Source of the DNA: Actinomadura luzonensis
Lineage (GTDB): Bacteria > Actinomycetota > Actinomycetes > Streptosporangiales > Streptosporangiaceae
DNA: 64,000 nt
Assembly: GCF_022664455.2 (NCBI RefSeq)
Contig: NZ_JAKRKC020000001.1
Span: 2,981,001 to 3,045,000 of the forward strand
Reading direction: 5' to 3'
Part shown: in pieces, positions 22,472-30,262 of the stretch
How positions within the stretch are numbered: the stretch's first letter is position 1
How the letters are laid out: every line of letters starts with the position of its first letter
Notes under the pieces: model-generated
What the model saw: the letters and a program-made list of their open reading frames with translations, nothing else
Told to the model about the DNA's origin: nothing
Database searches by the model: none
Position numbers and translations under genes: made by a program

Positions 22472-23902
22472 TCACGCCGTCGCGGCCGGCAGGCGCAGCA
22501 CGAAGCGGGCGCCCGCGTCGGAGTCCTCGATGGTCAGGGACCCGCCGTGCGCGGCGGCGATCTCGCGGGCGATCGGCAGCCCGAGCCCGGTCCCGCCCGC
22601 GTCCCGGTTGCGGGAGGCGTCCAGGCGGGTGAAGCGCTGGAAGACCACCTCGCGCTGGTCGGGCGCGATGCCCGCGCCGTCGTCCAGCACCTCCAGCACG
22701 GCCTCGCCGTCCTGCCGCCGCACGGTCACCAGGACCTGCTCCTCGGCGTGCCGCTCGGCGTTGTCCAGCAGGTTGGTGAGCAGCCGGACGAGCTGGAGCT
22801 GGTCGCCGGTGACGACGACGCCCGGCTGCACGCTGGTGATGACCCGCCTGGCCCGGTGCCGGCCGGCCTCGGCGTTGACCAGCTCGCCGAGGTCCACCGG
22901 CTCGCGGGCGGCCGGCGCGCCGGCGTCCAGCTTGGTCAGGGTGAGCAGGTCGGTGACGATGGCCTGGAGCCGGTCCAGGCTGTTGCACACCTGGCGGGCG
23001 GTCTCCGGCCAGTCGGCCTCCTCGGGGTGGAGCAGGGCGTCCTCGACCTGGGTGCGCATCGCGGTGATCGGGCTGCGCAGGTCGTGGGAGGCGTCGGTGG
23101 CGAAGCGGCGCTGCCGCTGCATCGCGATCTCCTGCTGCCGCATCGCGTTCTCCAGCCGCTCCAGCGTGCGGTTGCCGGTCTCGGCGAGGTCCCTGATCTC
23201 GTCGTCGTGCTCCGGCACGGGCAGGCGCATCGCGCCGTCGCCGCCGGCGGTGATCTCGGCCAGTCTCCTGGTGATGCTGCTGACCGGGGCGAGCGTCTTG
23301 GCGACGATGTGCGAGACCCCGAAGTAGGTGAGCGTGACCAGCAGCGCCGTCACGCAGACCTGGAAGAGCAGCACCTTGGAGCTGACGTACCAGGGGACGG
23401 ACGGGGCGTAGGCGAAGATCCGGTACTCGCCGTCCGGCTGGTAGGCGATCAGCGCCACCACGGTCTTGCAGGAGCCGGGGAACGCGGGCAGGTCGCAGAC
23501 GTGCGGCAGGCTGTCGTTGGCCTGGTTCGGGTGGGGGAGGGCGGTGGTCTGCTGCGGCCGCCCGGCCAGGTTCGGCGTCCACGCGAGCGGGCGGCCCGAC
23601 GGGTCGAGCACCTGGACGCCGTCGAGGCCGTAGGACGGCAGCACCCGGGGGAGCCGGTCGTGCTTGACCATGAGCAGGACGCGCAGCACCCGGCTTGACG
23701 TGTCGTGCGCGTTGATGGTGGCGACCTGGTTGCGCACGCCCCACAGCACGAACCCGCTGACCACCACGTTCAGCAGCAGCATGACGATGGCCGCGTACAG
23801 CGCCAGCCGCCTGCGCAGCGACTGCCCCAAGCGTGTCTTCACACCGTCCCCCGGCGCCCAGGACATCACAACGAGCGCGTTCATCGGGACTTTGGGCGAC
23901 AA
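22472..23902 (-). CDS. Sensor histidine kinase (orphan)
   Basis: A 476-residue membrane kinase. TM1 is at about residues 30-55 (LALYAAIVMLLLNVVVSGFV), followed by an extracytoplasmic domain of about 120 residues with two cysteines (HVCDLPAFPGSCK) that may form a disulfide. TM2 is at about 178-200, then a HAMP domain, the phosphoacceptor His in FATDASHDLRSPI, the N box LTNLLDNAERHA, and the G boxes DDGAGIAPDQ and GGTGLGLPIA. It is a complete HisKA-type kinase. No response-regulator gene is adjacent on either side, so its partner is elsewhere. Start uncertain between 23902 and ATG 23884. Confidence 0.9.
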   Translation of the reverse strand: MSPKVPMNALVVMSWAPGDGVKTRLGQSLRRRLALYAAIVMLLLNVVVSGFVLWGVRNQVATINAHDTSSRVLRVLLMVKHDRLPRVLPSYGLDGVQVLDPSGRPLAWTPNLAGRPQQTTALPHPNQANDSLPHVCDLPAFPGSCKTVVALIAYQPDGEYRIFAYAPSVPWYVSSKVLLFQVCVTALLVTLTYFGVSHIVAKTLAPVSSITRRLAEITAGGDGAMRLPVPEHDDEIRDLAETGNRTLERLENAMRQQEIAMQRQRRFATDASHDLRSPITAMRTQVEDALLHPEEADWPETARQVCNSLDRLQAIVTDLLTLTKLDAGAPAAREPVDLGELVNAEAGRHRARRVITSVQPGVVVTGDQLQLVRLLTNLLDNAERHAEEQVLVTVRRQDGEAVLEVLDDGAGIAPDQREVVFQRFTRLDASRNRDAGGTGLGLPIAREIAAAHGGSLTIEDSDAGARFVLRLPAATA

Positions 23903-23978
23903 AGGTTAGATAAAAGGTCAGAAGAAATGCGAGTTATCTACAAGATTGTCCGGTGCTACGCGGGGCAGTGGGGCGGGG

Positions 23979-25229
23979 ATGTCCTCCCCCGACCTCATCC
24001 TGGCCCTCGGCGGCGCCGCCGCGCTGCTCGCCGCCGTCCTGCCCGCCCTGCTCGCCCGCCGGGCGGTCTCCCTGCCTCTGGTCTACCTGCTCGCCGGCAT
24101 GGCGCTCTACCTGCTGCCGATCGGGCTGCCCGAGCCCGACCCCGTCGCCCACCGGACGGCGGTGGAGCACGTCACCGAGATCTGCGTGCTGGTCTCGCTC
24201 ATGGGCGCGGGGCTGGCGCTCAACCGGCGCGCCGGGCTGCGGAGCTGGTCGTCCACCTGGCGGCTGCTCGGCTGGGCGATGCCGCTGACCATCGCGGGGG
24301 TCACGGCCGCGGCCATGGGCCTGCTGGGCTGGCCCCTCGCCGCCGCGCTGCTGCTCGGGGCGGTGCTCGCGCCCACCGACCCCGTGCTCGCCTCCGACGT
24401 CAGCGTGGGCGAGCCCGCCGACGCCGAGAACGCCGACGACGAGGTGCGCTTCGCGCTCACCTCCGAGGCCGGGCTGAACGACGGCCTGGCCTTCCCGTTC
24501 GTCTACGCCGCCATCGCCCTCGCCACGGTCGGCGGCGCGGGCTGGGCCGCCGGGTGGGCGCTGACGGACGTGCTCTACCGGATCGTGGCCGGGGTGGTCT
24601 GCGGCCTGCTCATCGGCCGCCTGCTCGGCCGGCTGTTCTTCCACAGCCGGGCCGAGGAGCTGCGGCTGGCCGAGCACCGCGACGGCTTCGTGGCGCTGGC
24701 CGCCACCCTCCTCGCCTACGGCGTCACCGAGCTGGTCAGCGGCTACGGCTTCATCGCGGTGTTCGTCGCCGCCTGCGCCATCCGCCGGGTCGAGCACGGC
24801 CACGGCTACAACACGATCATGCACGGCTTCGTCGAGCAGCTCGAACGCCTCTTCACCGCCTGGCTGCTGCTCCTGCTCGGCGGCTTCGTCGCGGCCGGCG
24901 GCCTGGCGCCGCTCACCTGGCGCGGCGCGGCCGTCGGGCTGCTGCTGCTCCTGGTCATCCGGCCGCTGTCCGGCCGGATCGCGCAGATCCGGGGCCTGGC
25001 CGGGCCCCGGGAGCGGTGGGTCATCTCCTTCTTCGGCATCCGGGGGATCGGGTCGCTGTTCTACCTCGCGTACGCGCTCGGCCACGCCGACTTCGGCGTG
25101 CCGGGCGAGGAGCTGTGGGCGGTGACCGCGTTCACCGTGATGATGTCGGTGGTCCTGCACGGGGTCACCGCCACGCCGGCCATGAGCCGGCTCGACGCCC
25201 TGCGCGAGCGCCTGCCGGCCCGTGGGTGA
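23979..25229 (+). CDS. CPA1-family Na+/H+ antiporter
   Basis: A 416-residue polytopic inner-membrane protein of the monovalent cation:proton antiporter-1 family, with about 12 hydrophobic segments. Hallmarks: LLGAVLAPTDPVLASDV (unwound-helix APTDPV motif), the acidic pair in ALTSEAGLNDGLAFPFV (GLND carries the ion-binding Asp), and SFFGIRGIGSLFYLAYA late in the protein. Start ATG 23979 follows GGGGCGGGG. It exchanges Na+ or K+ for H+ to control pH and ion balance. It is divergent from the orphan histidine kinase over 76 bp, which may or may not be a functional link. Confidence 0.92.
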   Translation: MSSPDLILALGGAAALLAAVLPALLARRAVSLPLVYLLAGMALYLLPIGLPEPDPVAHRTAVEHVTEICVLVSLMGAGLALNRRAGLRSWSSTWRLLGWAMPLTIAGVTAAAMGLLGWPLAAALLLGAVLAPTDPVLASDVSVGEPADAENADDEVRFALTSEAGLNDGLAFPFVYAAIALATVGGAGWAAGWALTDVLYRIVAGVVCGLLIGRLLGRLFFHSRAEELRLAEHRDGFVALAATLLAYGVTELVSGYGFIAVFVAACAIRRVEHGHGYNTIMHGFVEQLERLFTAWLLLLLGGFVAAGGLAPLTWRGAAVGLLLLLVIRPLSGRIAQIRGLAGPRERWVISFFGIRGIGSLFYLAYALGHADFGVPGEELWAVTAFTVMMSVVLHGVTATPAMSRLDALRERLPARG

Positions 25230-25237
25230 TCAACCGG

Positions 25238-26818
25238 TCAGCGGAGGAGGGACGCCCAGCCGGGACGGCCGGGCAGCGGGCCCGGGTACGGACGCGGCGC
25301 CTGCTTGGCCGCCATGTCGGCAGGCGGCACCGCCGGGCAGCGCGCACCGGGCGCGGGCAGCGCGCCGGACACCAGGTACCGGTCGAAGGCACCCGTCGGG
25401 CAGTCGCCGCGGCCGTAGATGCCGTGGCCCCACCCCTCGTACGTCAGCAGCCGGCCCTCGCGCCCGATCTGCAGCGCCGCGTTCACCGCCCACGGGTAGG
25501 CCGTGGCCGGGTCGTGCACGGCGTTGCCGAGCAGGAGCGTCGGCGAGCCGTCCACCTTGAGCCGGTGCTGCGGGTTGGGCGTGGCCGTGCCCTGGCAGGC
25601 CAGCGCGAGCGGGTGCGCCGCGGCGCTGACCAGCATGTCCGGCGCGATGGCCGCCGACCTGCGCAGCAGCCGCGCCCAGTCGCGGTAGTCGCGCACCGGC
25701 AGCGCGTAGTCCTGGCAGAAGACGAAGCCGGCGTCGTTCACGGTGTCCTCGGCGGTGTCCCCGGCGGTGTCCTCGGCGGTGTCCCCGGCGGCCCTGGCGG
25801 CCGGCGGGGCGAGCAGCGGGCTCGCCGGCACCTCGGCGCCGCTGTCCATAGCCGCCAGCAGCTCGGCCAGCCGGCTCCAGGCCGGGCCGTAGAACGCGCT
25901 GAACGCCAGCCCGATGAGGTCGAGCTTGCGCAGCTTGACCTCCGGCTGCCCGGGGAAGGACACCTCGCCGCGCTCGGCGCGGGCCAGCAGGTCGTGCCAC
26001 ACCGCGCGGACGTCCCTTCCGTGCAGGGCGCACGAGGTGGTCCGGTCGCACCAGGCGACGAACTCGTTGAAGGAGTCCTGCGAGGTCCACGACTCGGTGT
26101 CCAGGAACGCCTGGGTGCCGAGGCTGTGGTCCATGTTGCTGTCCAGGGCCAGGGCGCGGATGCGGCGCGGGTAGCGCTCGGCGTAGAGCTGGCCGATCAG
26201 CGTGCCGTACGACACCCCGTAGTAGGTCAGCTTGTCGTCGCCGAGCGCGGCGCGCAGGGCGTCGAGGTCGCGGATGACGTACCCGGTGTGCACGTGGTCG
26301 AAGAGCGGGCCGGTGCGCCGGCGGCAGTCGTCGCGGTAGCGCTTGTTGTAGGCCAGCATGGCGTCCCAGTCGGCCTGGCTCTTCAGCGACAGCGGGTCGG
26401 GCGCCTGCTGGGCGAGCTCCAGCGAGCAGGTGACGGGGTGGCTGCGGGCCACGCCGCGCGGGTCGAAGCCGACCACGTCGAAGCGGCTGGTGATCTCGGG
26501 GGTGAACCCGAGCCAGTCGTTCAGCACGGCGTCCACACCGGAGCCGCCTGGGCCGCCCGGGTTGATGACCAGCGAGCCGACGCGGGCCGCCGGGTCGCTC
26601 GCCCTGCGGCGGGCGAGAGCCAGCTCGAACGTCCCCGCGCCCGGGTTGTTCCAGTCGATCGGCACGGTGAGCGTCCCGCACTCGACCTCGGCGTTCTCCG
26701 CGCACGGCGCCCACTGGACGGCGGGCGCCGCGGCGGCGGCGGTGGCCGGCACGAGCGGCGCGGCCAGGGCCAGCAGGAGAGTGAGGATCAGGACCGGTCT
26801 TCGCATCGCGATGTCCAA
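25238..26818 (-). CDS. Secreted TAP-like alpha/beta hydrolase (tripeptidyl aminopeptidase family)
   Basis: A 526-residue exported serine hydrolase of the actinomycete SlpD/TAP group. The signal peptide is residues about 5-32 (PVLILTLLLALAAPLVPATA). The mature start VQWAPCAENAEVECGTLTVP is the family signature, with GSLVINPGGPGGSG as the oxyanion loop, nucleophile Ser203 in YYGVSYGTLIG, and the C-terminal TAP domain with catalytic His in YEGWGHGIYG. Several paired cysteines suggest disulfides. An acidic repeat (about residues 348-366) is encoded by a 12-bp tandem repeat. It likely removes N-terminal peptides from extracellular proteins. Confidence 0.92.
   Translation of the reverse strand: MDIAMRRPVLILTLLLALAAPLVPATAAAAAPAVQWAPCAENAEVECGTLTVPIDWNNPGAGTFELALARRRASDPAARVGSLVINPGGPGGSGVDAVLNDWLGFTPEITSRFDVVGFDPRGVARSHPVTCSLELAQQAPDPLSLKSQADWDAMLAYNKRYRDDCRRRTGPLFDHVHTGYVIRDLDALRAALGDDKLTYYGVSYGTLIGQLYAERYPRRIRALALDSNMDHSLGTQAFLDTESWTSQDSFNEFVAWCDRTTSCALHGRDVRAVWHDLLARAERGEVSFPGQPEVKLRKLDLIGLAFSAFYGPAWSRLAELLAAMDSGAEVPASPLLAPPAARAAGDTAEDTAGDTAEDTVNDAGFVFCQDYALPVRDYRDWARLLRRSAAIAPDMLVSAAAHPLALACQGTATPNPQHRLKVDGSPTLLLGNAVHDPATAYPWAVNAALQIGREGRLLTYEGWGHGIYGRGDCPTGAFDRYLVSGALPAPGARCPAVPPADMAAKQAPRPYPGPLPGRPGWASLLR
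25741..25790. repeat. 12-bp tandem repeat within the TAP-like hydrolase gene
   Basis: Four consecutive 12-bp units alternate between CGGTGTCCTCGG and CGGTGTCCCCGG, encoding an Asp-Thr-Ala-Glu/Gly array. Frame is preserved by the unit length. Confidence 0.8.
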
Positions 26819-26926
26819 TCGTCGGGGACCTGATCATCGGTCAGGACGCCCGACAAAGCCATCCGACTATAGTAGGAAAAGCGAGTCATCCTCGGGGACC
26901 TGTTCGAGGGCGCCCGCCGCCCCGCC

Positions 26927-27715
26927 TCAGCCCCGGGCCGCGCCCACGGGCCGGCCGCCGGAGCCGCGCACCGCGCACAGCAGCCGGTTGTTGCCGCGCT
27001 GCCACAACGCGCCGACCTCGCTGAACCCGGCCGCCCGCAGCGCCTCGACGTGCTGCGACAGCAGGTGCGACTCCGATCCGTGGTGGCCCGCCCCCGCCGT
27101 GGTGCGCTCCGCGTCCAGCTCGGCGAGCGCGGGGTCCGCGCCGACGGCCTCCCACCAGGTCCGCCAGTCCTCCGGCCGCCGCGCGCCGAACACCCGCTCC
27201 GCCTCGCGCTCGTGCACCGCGCGCTCCAGCCGCGACAGCGTCGGCGTGACGTCGTCGCTGTCCAGGTGGTCGCCGTTGAGCAGCACGCCGCCCGGCCGCA
27301 GCACGCCGGCCAGCTCGGCGTAGACGCGGCGCAGGTCGGGGCCGGAGATCCAGTGCAGCGCCGTCGTGCTGACGGCCGCGTCGGCGGGCCGGTCGAGGCC
27401 CAGCAGGTCGCTCCAGCCGGGCCGGCGCAGGTCCGCCGGCACGAACGTGAGCCGCGGGTAGGCGGCCCGGCCCAGCCCGAGCAGCAGCGGGTCGGCGTCC
27501 ACCGCCACGACCCTGGCCTCCGGCAGCCGTTCCAGCAGCCGGGCCGACAGCGACCCGGGCCCGCAACCGAGGTCGATGACCAGCGGGTCGGGCCGCCCGA
27601 GGGCCTCGACGGCGTCGATCAGGGCGGTGAAGCGCACCTCGCGGTCGGGGAGGTAGCCCTCCTGCTGGCGGTCCCAGCGCTCGATCCATTCCAGTGCGGC
27701 ATCGTGGGTGAGCAT
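26927..27715 (-). CDS. Class I SAM-dependent methyltransferase
   Basis: A 262-residue Rossmann-fold methyltransferase. Motif I is VIDLGCGPGSLSARLL, followed by the acidic residue in VVAVDADPLLL, motif post-I FVPADLRR, DAAVSTTALHWIS (motif II) and LRPGGVLLNGDHLD (motif III). It resembles trans-aconitate methyltransferase-like small-molecule enzymes. The start at ATG 27715 has AAGGAG at ideal spacing. It is divergent from the CGNR-type regulator with an inverted repeat between the genes. Substrate unknown. Confidence 0.88.
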   Translation of the reverse strand: MLTHDAALEWIERWDRQQEGYLPDREVRFTALIDAVEALGRPDPLVIDLGCGPGSLSARLLERLPEARVVAVDADPLLLGLGRAAYPRLTFVPADLRRPGWSDLLGLDRPADAAVSTTALHWISGPDLRRVYAELAGVLRPGGVLLNGDHLDSDDVTPTLSRLERAVHEREAERVFGARRPEDWRTWWEAVGADPALAELDAERTTAGAGHHGSESHLLSQHVEALRAAGFSEVGALWQRGNNRLLCAVRGSGGRPVGAARG

Positions 27716-27725
27716 GGACGTCTCC

Positions 27726-27759
27726 TTGTGACCGTCGTTTATGCTTTCGGCAGTCACAA
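27726..27759. promoter_or_regulatory. Inverted repeat in the methyltransferase/CGNR divergent promoter
   Basis: TTGTGAC (27726-27732) and GTCACAA (27753-27759) are perfect 7-bp arms 20 bp apart. A third GTCACA half-site follows at 27801-27806. It lies between the two starts and overlaps the methyltransferase leader. The CGNR protein is the obvious candidate ligand; this is inference. Confidence 0.5.
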
Positions 27760-27787
27760 CTTAGAACACGAAGGTGTAACCGGTCAA

Positions 27788-28357
27788 TTGGACTTCAACA
27801 GTCACACTGATGGGGTGGTCCGGGTGACGGTGGCGTTGGTGAACGCCCTGACCCCCGGCGAGCAGCGCGGACGCCCCCACCCCAGCCCCGCCGACGCCGG
27901 CGCAGCGGCCACCGCGGCCCTGCGCTCCGTGTACGGCTCGTACCGTGAGATCACCGCCGCCGACGGCGCCGAGCTGGCCGCGGTCGCCGGCCGGCTGCGC
28001 GAGGTGTTCGCCGCCGTCGACGCGGGCGACGTCGACAGCGCCGCGACCACGGTCAACGCGCTGCTGGAGGAGTTCCACGCCCGGCCCATGCTGGAACGGC
28101 ACGACGGCGAGCCCTGGCACCTGCACTTCCACGGCAAGGGCGGCACCACGGCCGGCGAGTGGGGGGCCGGCTGCGCGACCGGCCTCGCGATCGTGCTCGG
28201 CAGCGAGTTCGCCGACCGGCTCGGGGTCTGCACGGCCCCGCACTGCGACCGCGTCTACGTGGACGTCTCCCGCAACGGCACCCGCCGCTTCTGCTCCACC
28301 GCCTGCCAGAACCGGGTCAAGACGGCCGCCTTCCGCGCCCGGGGCCGCGAGAGGTAG
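27788..28357 (+). CDS. CGNR zinc-finger (ABATE domain) putative regulator
   Basis: A 189-residue protein. The N-terminal ABATE/DUF1470 region (FNSHTDGVVRVTVALVNALT) is followed by the C-terminal CGNR-type treble clef: CTAPHCDRVYVDVSRNGTRR then FCSTACQNRVK. The two cysteine pairs (C-x3/4-C and C-x3-C) bind zinc, and the CQNR tetrad replaces the usual CGNR. These are thought to be stress-responsive DNA-binding regulators in actinobacteria. A TTG at 27788 best matches where family members start; GTG 27814 is an alternative. It is divergent from a methyltransferase with a shared inverted repeat. Confidence 0.82.
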   Translation: MDFNSHTDGVVRVTVALVNALTPGEQRGRPHPSPADAGAAATAALRSVYGSYREITAADGAELAAVAGRLREVFAAVDAGDVDSAATTVNALLEEFHARPMLERHDGEPWHLHFHGKGGTTAGEWGAGCATGLAIVLGSEFADRLGVCTAPHCDRVYVDVSRNGTRRFCSTACQNRVKTAAFRARGRER

Positions 28358-28474
28358 CGGACATCGGAAAAGACGGCTTACCGGGAGGCGGCTTTCCCCT
28401 TACCGGCCGAACCGGCCGCGGCGGGGAGCCGTGAGCGAGGGTGTCCTGAAGTCCGATGGGAGAGGAATCGTCCC

Positions 28475-28960
28475 ATGCGCAGACACTTGGCAGCCGCCAC
28501 CCTCGCCGCCGCTGCCGCCGCCACCGCCCTCGTCGCGCTCCCGGCGCCGGCGAGCGCGTCCACCGCCGCCGGCCCGGCCGCCGCGGCGCGGGTCGTGCTG
28601 ACCGGCAGGCAGGAGGTCCCCGGGCCGGGCGACCGCGACGGCTTCGGCACGTTCTCCTACCGCGTCCGCGGCGGGAAGCTGTGCTACGTGCTCACCGCCC
28701 GCAGGATCGCGCCCGCCTTCGCGGCGCACGTCCACGCGGGCCGGCGGGGCGTGGCGGGGCCGATCGTCGTCACGCTCAAGGCGCCGGCGAAGGGCTCCGC
28801 CAGCGGGTGCGTCAAGGCCGTGCGGCACCAGAACCGCAGGAACGCCGCGCTCGTCCTCACCTTCCGCGAGCTGCGCGGCATCGTACGCACGCCGCACCGC
28901 TACTACGTGAACGTGCACAACGCGAAGTTCCCCAAGGGCGCCATCCGCGGCCAGCTCTGA
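28475..28960 (+). CDS. Secreted CHRD-domain protein
   Basis: A 161-residue exported protein. The signal peptide is residues 1-28 (LAAATLAAAAAATALVALPA, cleavage after ASA). A single CHRD (chordin) domain follows: VVLTGRQEVPGPGDRDGFGT, KLCYVLTARR, FAAHVHAGRRGVAGPIVVTL and the C-terminal YYVNVHNAKFPKGAIRGQL. The HVHAG and NVHN histidines are the conserved features of this fold. Two cysteines may pair. Its function in bacteria is not established. GGGAGAGGAA precedes ATG 28475, and a strong terminator follows. Confidence 0.92.
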   Translation: MRRHLAAATLAAAAAATALVALPAPASASTAAGPAAAARVVLTGRQEVPGPGDRDGFGTFSYRVRGGKLCYVLTARRIAPAFAAHVHAGRRGVAGPIVVTLKAPAKGSASGCVKAVRHQNRRNAALVLTFRELRGIVRTPHRYYVNVHNAKFPKGAIRGQL

Positions 28961-28972
28961 CCGCGGCCCCCT

Positions 28973-29009
28973 GCTCCAGCTCCCCGGCGTGCGGACGGGG
29001 AGCTGGAGC
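28973..29009 (+). terminator. Hairpin terminator after the CHRD gene
   Basis: A 13-bp perfect stem, GCTCCAGCTCCCC (28973-28985) with GGGGAGCTGGAGC (28997-29009), and an 11-nt loop. There is no U tract on the plus side. It lies between convergent transcription units and could serve both. Confidence 0.65.
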
Positions 29010-29015
29010 CCGTTC

Positions 29016-29138
29016 TCATCCGGCCCCCGTCTCCTCGGGACCGAGCCGTTCTGCCTCTTCGTGCAGCGCGAGGATCAGCACCAGCTCCAGCCGGAGCTCG
29101 GCGAGGTCCGGCGTCGCCAGGCCGTCGAGGACGCGCAT
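29016..29138 (-). CDS. Very small acidic helical protein, third gene of a small-protein operon
   Basis: A 40-residue frame with a clear ribosome site: AGGAGG precedes tandem ATG codons at 29141 and 29138, the second at ideal spacing. The product MRVLDGLATPDLAELRLELV continues as a Leu/Glu-rich amphipathic helix (LILALHEEAERLG). It lies 51 bp downstream of the ClpX-type zinc-finger gene, same strand, and its codon pattern is that of a coding sequence (third-position G/C). Function unknown; a partner-binding helix is one possibility. Confidence 0.5.
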   Translation of the reverse strand: MRVLDGLATPDLAELRLELVLILALHEEAERLGPEETGAG

Positions 29139-29189
29139 CATCAGCCTCCTGACGATGAGACGCCCCAGCGGCCACAGGGGTTTACCGGT

Positions 29190-29555
29190 TTACCCCTCGG
29201 ATCTGAATCGTTCCCACGCCGACTGGCGGGTCATGCCCAGGGCGGTCCCGATGCGTTCCCAGCTCACGTTCCGCTCGCGCAGTTGTGTCACCCAGTCGTG
29301 CAGATTGTCGTCGACCTGAGCCTGCACGGCCGCGATTTTCGGTAGATGGTCGAGTATTTGTTGATCTGTCATGGTTTCCCAGGCGGGCAACCGCGGCTCG
29401 GTGGCGGAGGCGGCGCGTTCGGTTTCCAGAATCGCCGTGCACAGTTCTACACATTCGTTACAAATGTGAACACCGGGACCGGCGATGAGTTTGTTCACGT
29501 CCGCGGCTCCCTTATGGCAGAAAGAACAGCGGAGTTTGTCCTTCCAGTCAGGCAT
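29190..29555 (-). CDS. Small protein with ClpX-type C4 zinc finger and helix-turn-helix
   Basis: A 121-residue protein. Residues about 8-40 are a ClpX-type zinc-binding domain ([20 protein letters not shown] then ICNECVELC; four cysteines). After a linker of about 50 residues, the C-terminus is an [23 protein letters not shown] then SAWERF. No AAA+ module is present, so this is not ClpX. The zinc finger may mediate dimerisation or partner recognition while the HTH binds DNA. Such stand-alone proteins are common in actinomycetes but largely uncharacterised. ATG 29555 was taken; GTG 29570 is possible. It follows the upstream gene closely. Confidence 0.85.
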   Translation of the reverse strand: MPDWKDKLRCSFCHKGAADVNKLIAGPGVHICNECVELCTAILETERAASATEPRLPAWETMTDQQILDHLPKIAAVQAQVDDNLHDWVTQLRERNVSWERIGTALGMTRQSAWERFRSEG

Positions 29556-29573
29556 TCCCTGACGGTACACCCG

Positions 29574-29936
29574 TCAGGCCGCACCTGACAACCCCTCGGT
29601 CCTGTTCCGCCGCGAGAACTGCGCCTGCAGGATCGCCTGGCGTTCCTCGGTGATGCGCTGGCAGATCACCACGTAGGCGTCCAGGATCTGGCTGTAGGCC
29701 AGCCGCGCCTGCTCCGCCTGTTCGTACAGGCGCACGAAGAGGTCGACGTCGCCGCCGCGTTCGGCCTCGGCCAGCAACACCCGCGCCTCGCCGACGATCT
29801 CTTCCGCGCGCGCCCTCGTACGGCGCAGCAATGCCGAGCACTCCTGCAGTTCCGCCAGCCGCGCGGACGCGGCGATGAACTCGACCTTGTGCACACTCAC
29901 GCCGTCCACGGCCGGCCTGCGGAGATCCGATCCCAT
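29574..29936 (-). CDS. Small coiled-coil protein of unknown function
   Basis: A 120-residue protein starting at ATG 29936 behind GGGAGGTGGCAGGAA. Nearly all of it (residues 20-105) is predicted helical, with heptad-like Leu/Ala spacing: ASARLAELQECSALLRRTRA, AEEIVGEARVLLAEAERGGD, EQARLAYSQILDAYVVICQR. I do not recognise the family. It is the first gene of a three-gene minus-strand operon with the zinc-finger/HTH protein and a 40-residue protein, so it may be their structural partner. Confidence 0.72.
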   Translation of the reverse strand: MGSDLRRPAVDGVSVHKVEFIAASARLAELQECSALLRRTRARAEEIVGEARVLLAEAERGGDVDLFVRLYEQAEQARLAYSQILDAYVVICQRITEERQAILQAQFSRRNRTEGLSGAA

Positions 29937-30262
29937 TTCCTGCCACCTCCCGGTCAAGGTTGCCTAACTGTAGACGCGCATACCTCGCCAGTGGATCACA
30001 CCACGGAACTGGGCGTATCTCGATGCACCCGGCGGAGAGGTTTCTCCCTCCCGGGAGGAAAACCTCTTTCCTGAATGCCGTTCGGTCGCACATGAATGTG
30101 GTAATTGGCGGCCCTGCCTGCGGTTTCAGAGAAATGCCGTGATTACCCGTTGTTCAGCAAAAGCCGGAGAGGAAGACGTCCGATCGGGCCCCCGGAGGCC
30201 GCGTGTTGGTCACATACTGAAAACGGAAAGCAACGGAGCGTGAGCACGGGAGTGGTGGAGCG
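29937..30262. other. Divergent intergenic region with a strong hairpin
   Basis: 326 bp without a supported gene, more A/T-rich than its surroundings, between the small-protein operon and the GT2 gene. It contains a hairpin with outer stem AGAGGTTT (30036-30043)/AAACCTCT (30060-30067) and inner stem CTCCC/GGGAG, followed by TTTCC. It could be an attenuator or terminator reading rightward, or a protein-binding dyad. Promoters for both directions probably lie here, but none is clear enough to place. Confidence 0.6.

Noticed and set aside
23705..26833. 1042-codon plus-strand frame spanning several genes
   Set aside because: It overlaps the antiporter gene in the wrong frame and runs antisense to the kinase and peptidase genes. 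It has no recognisable product.
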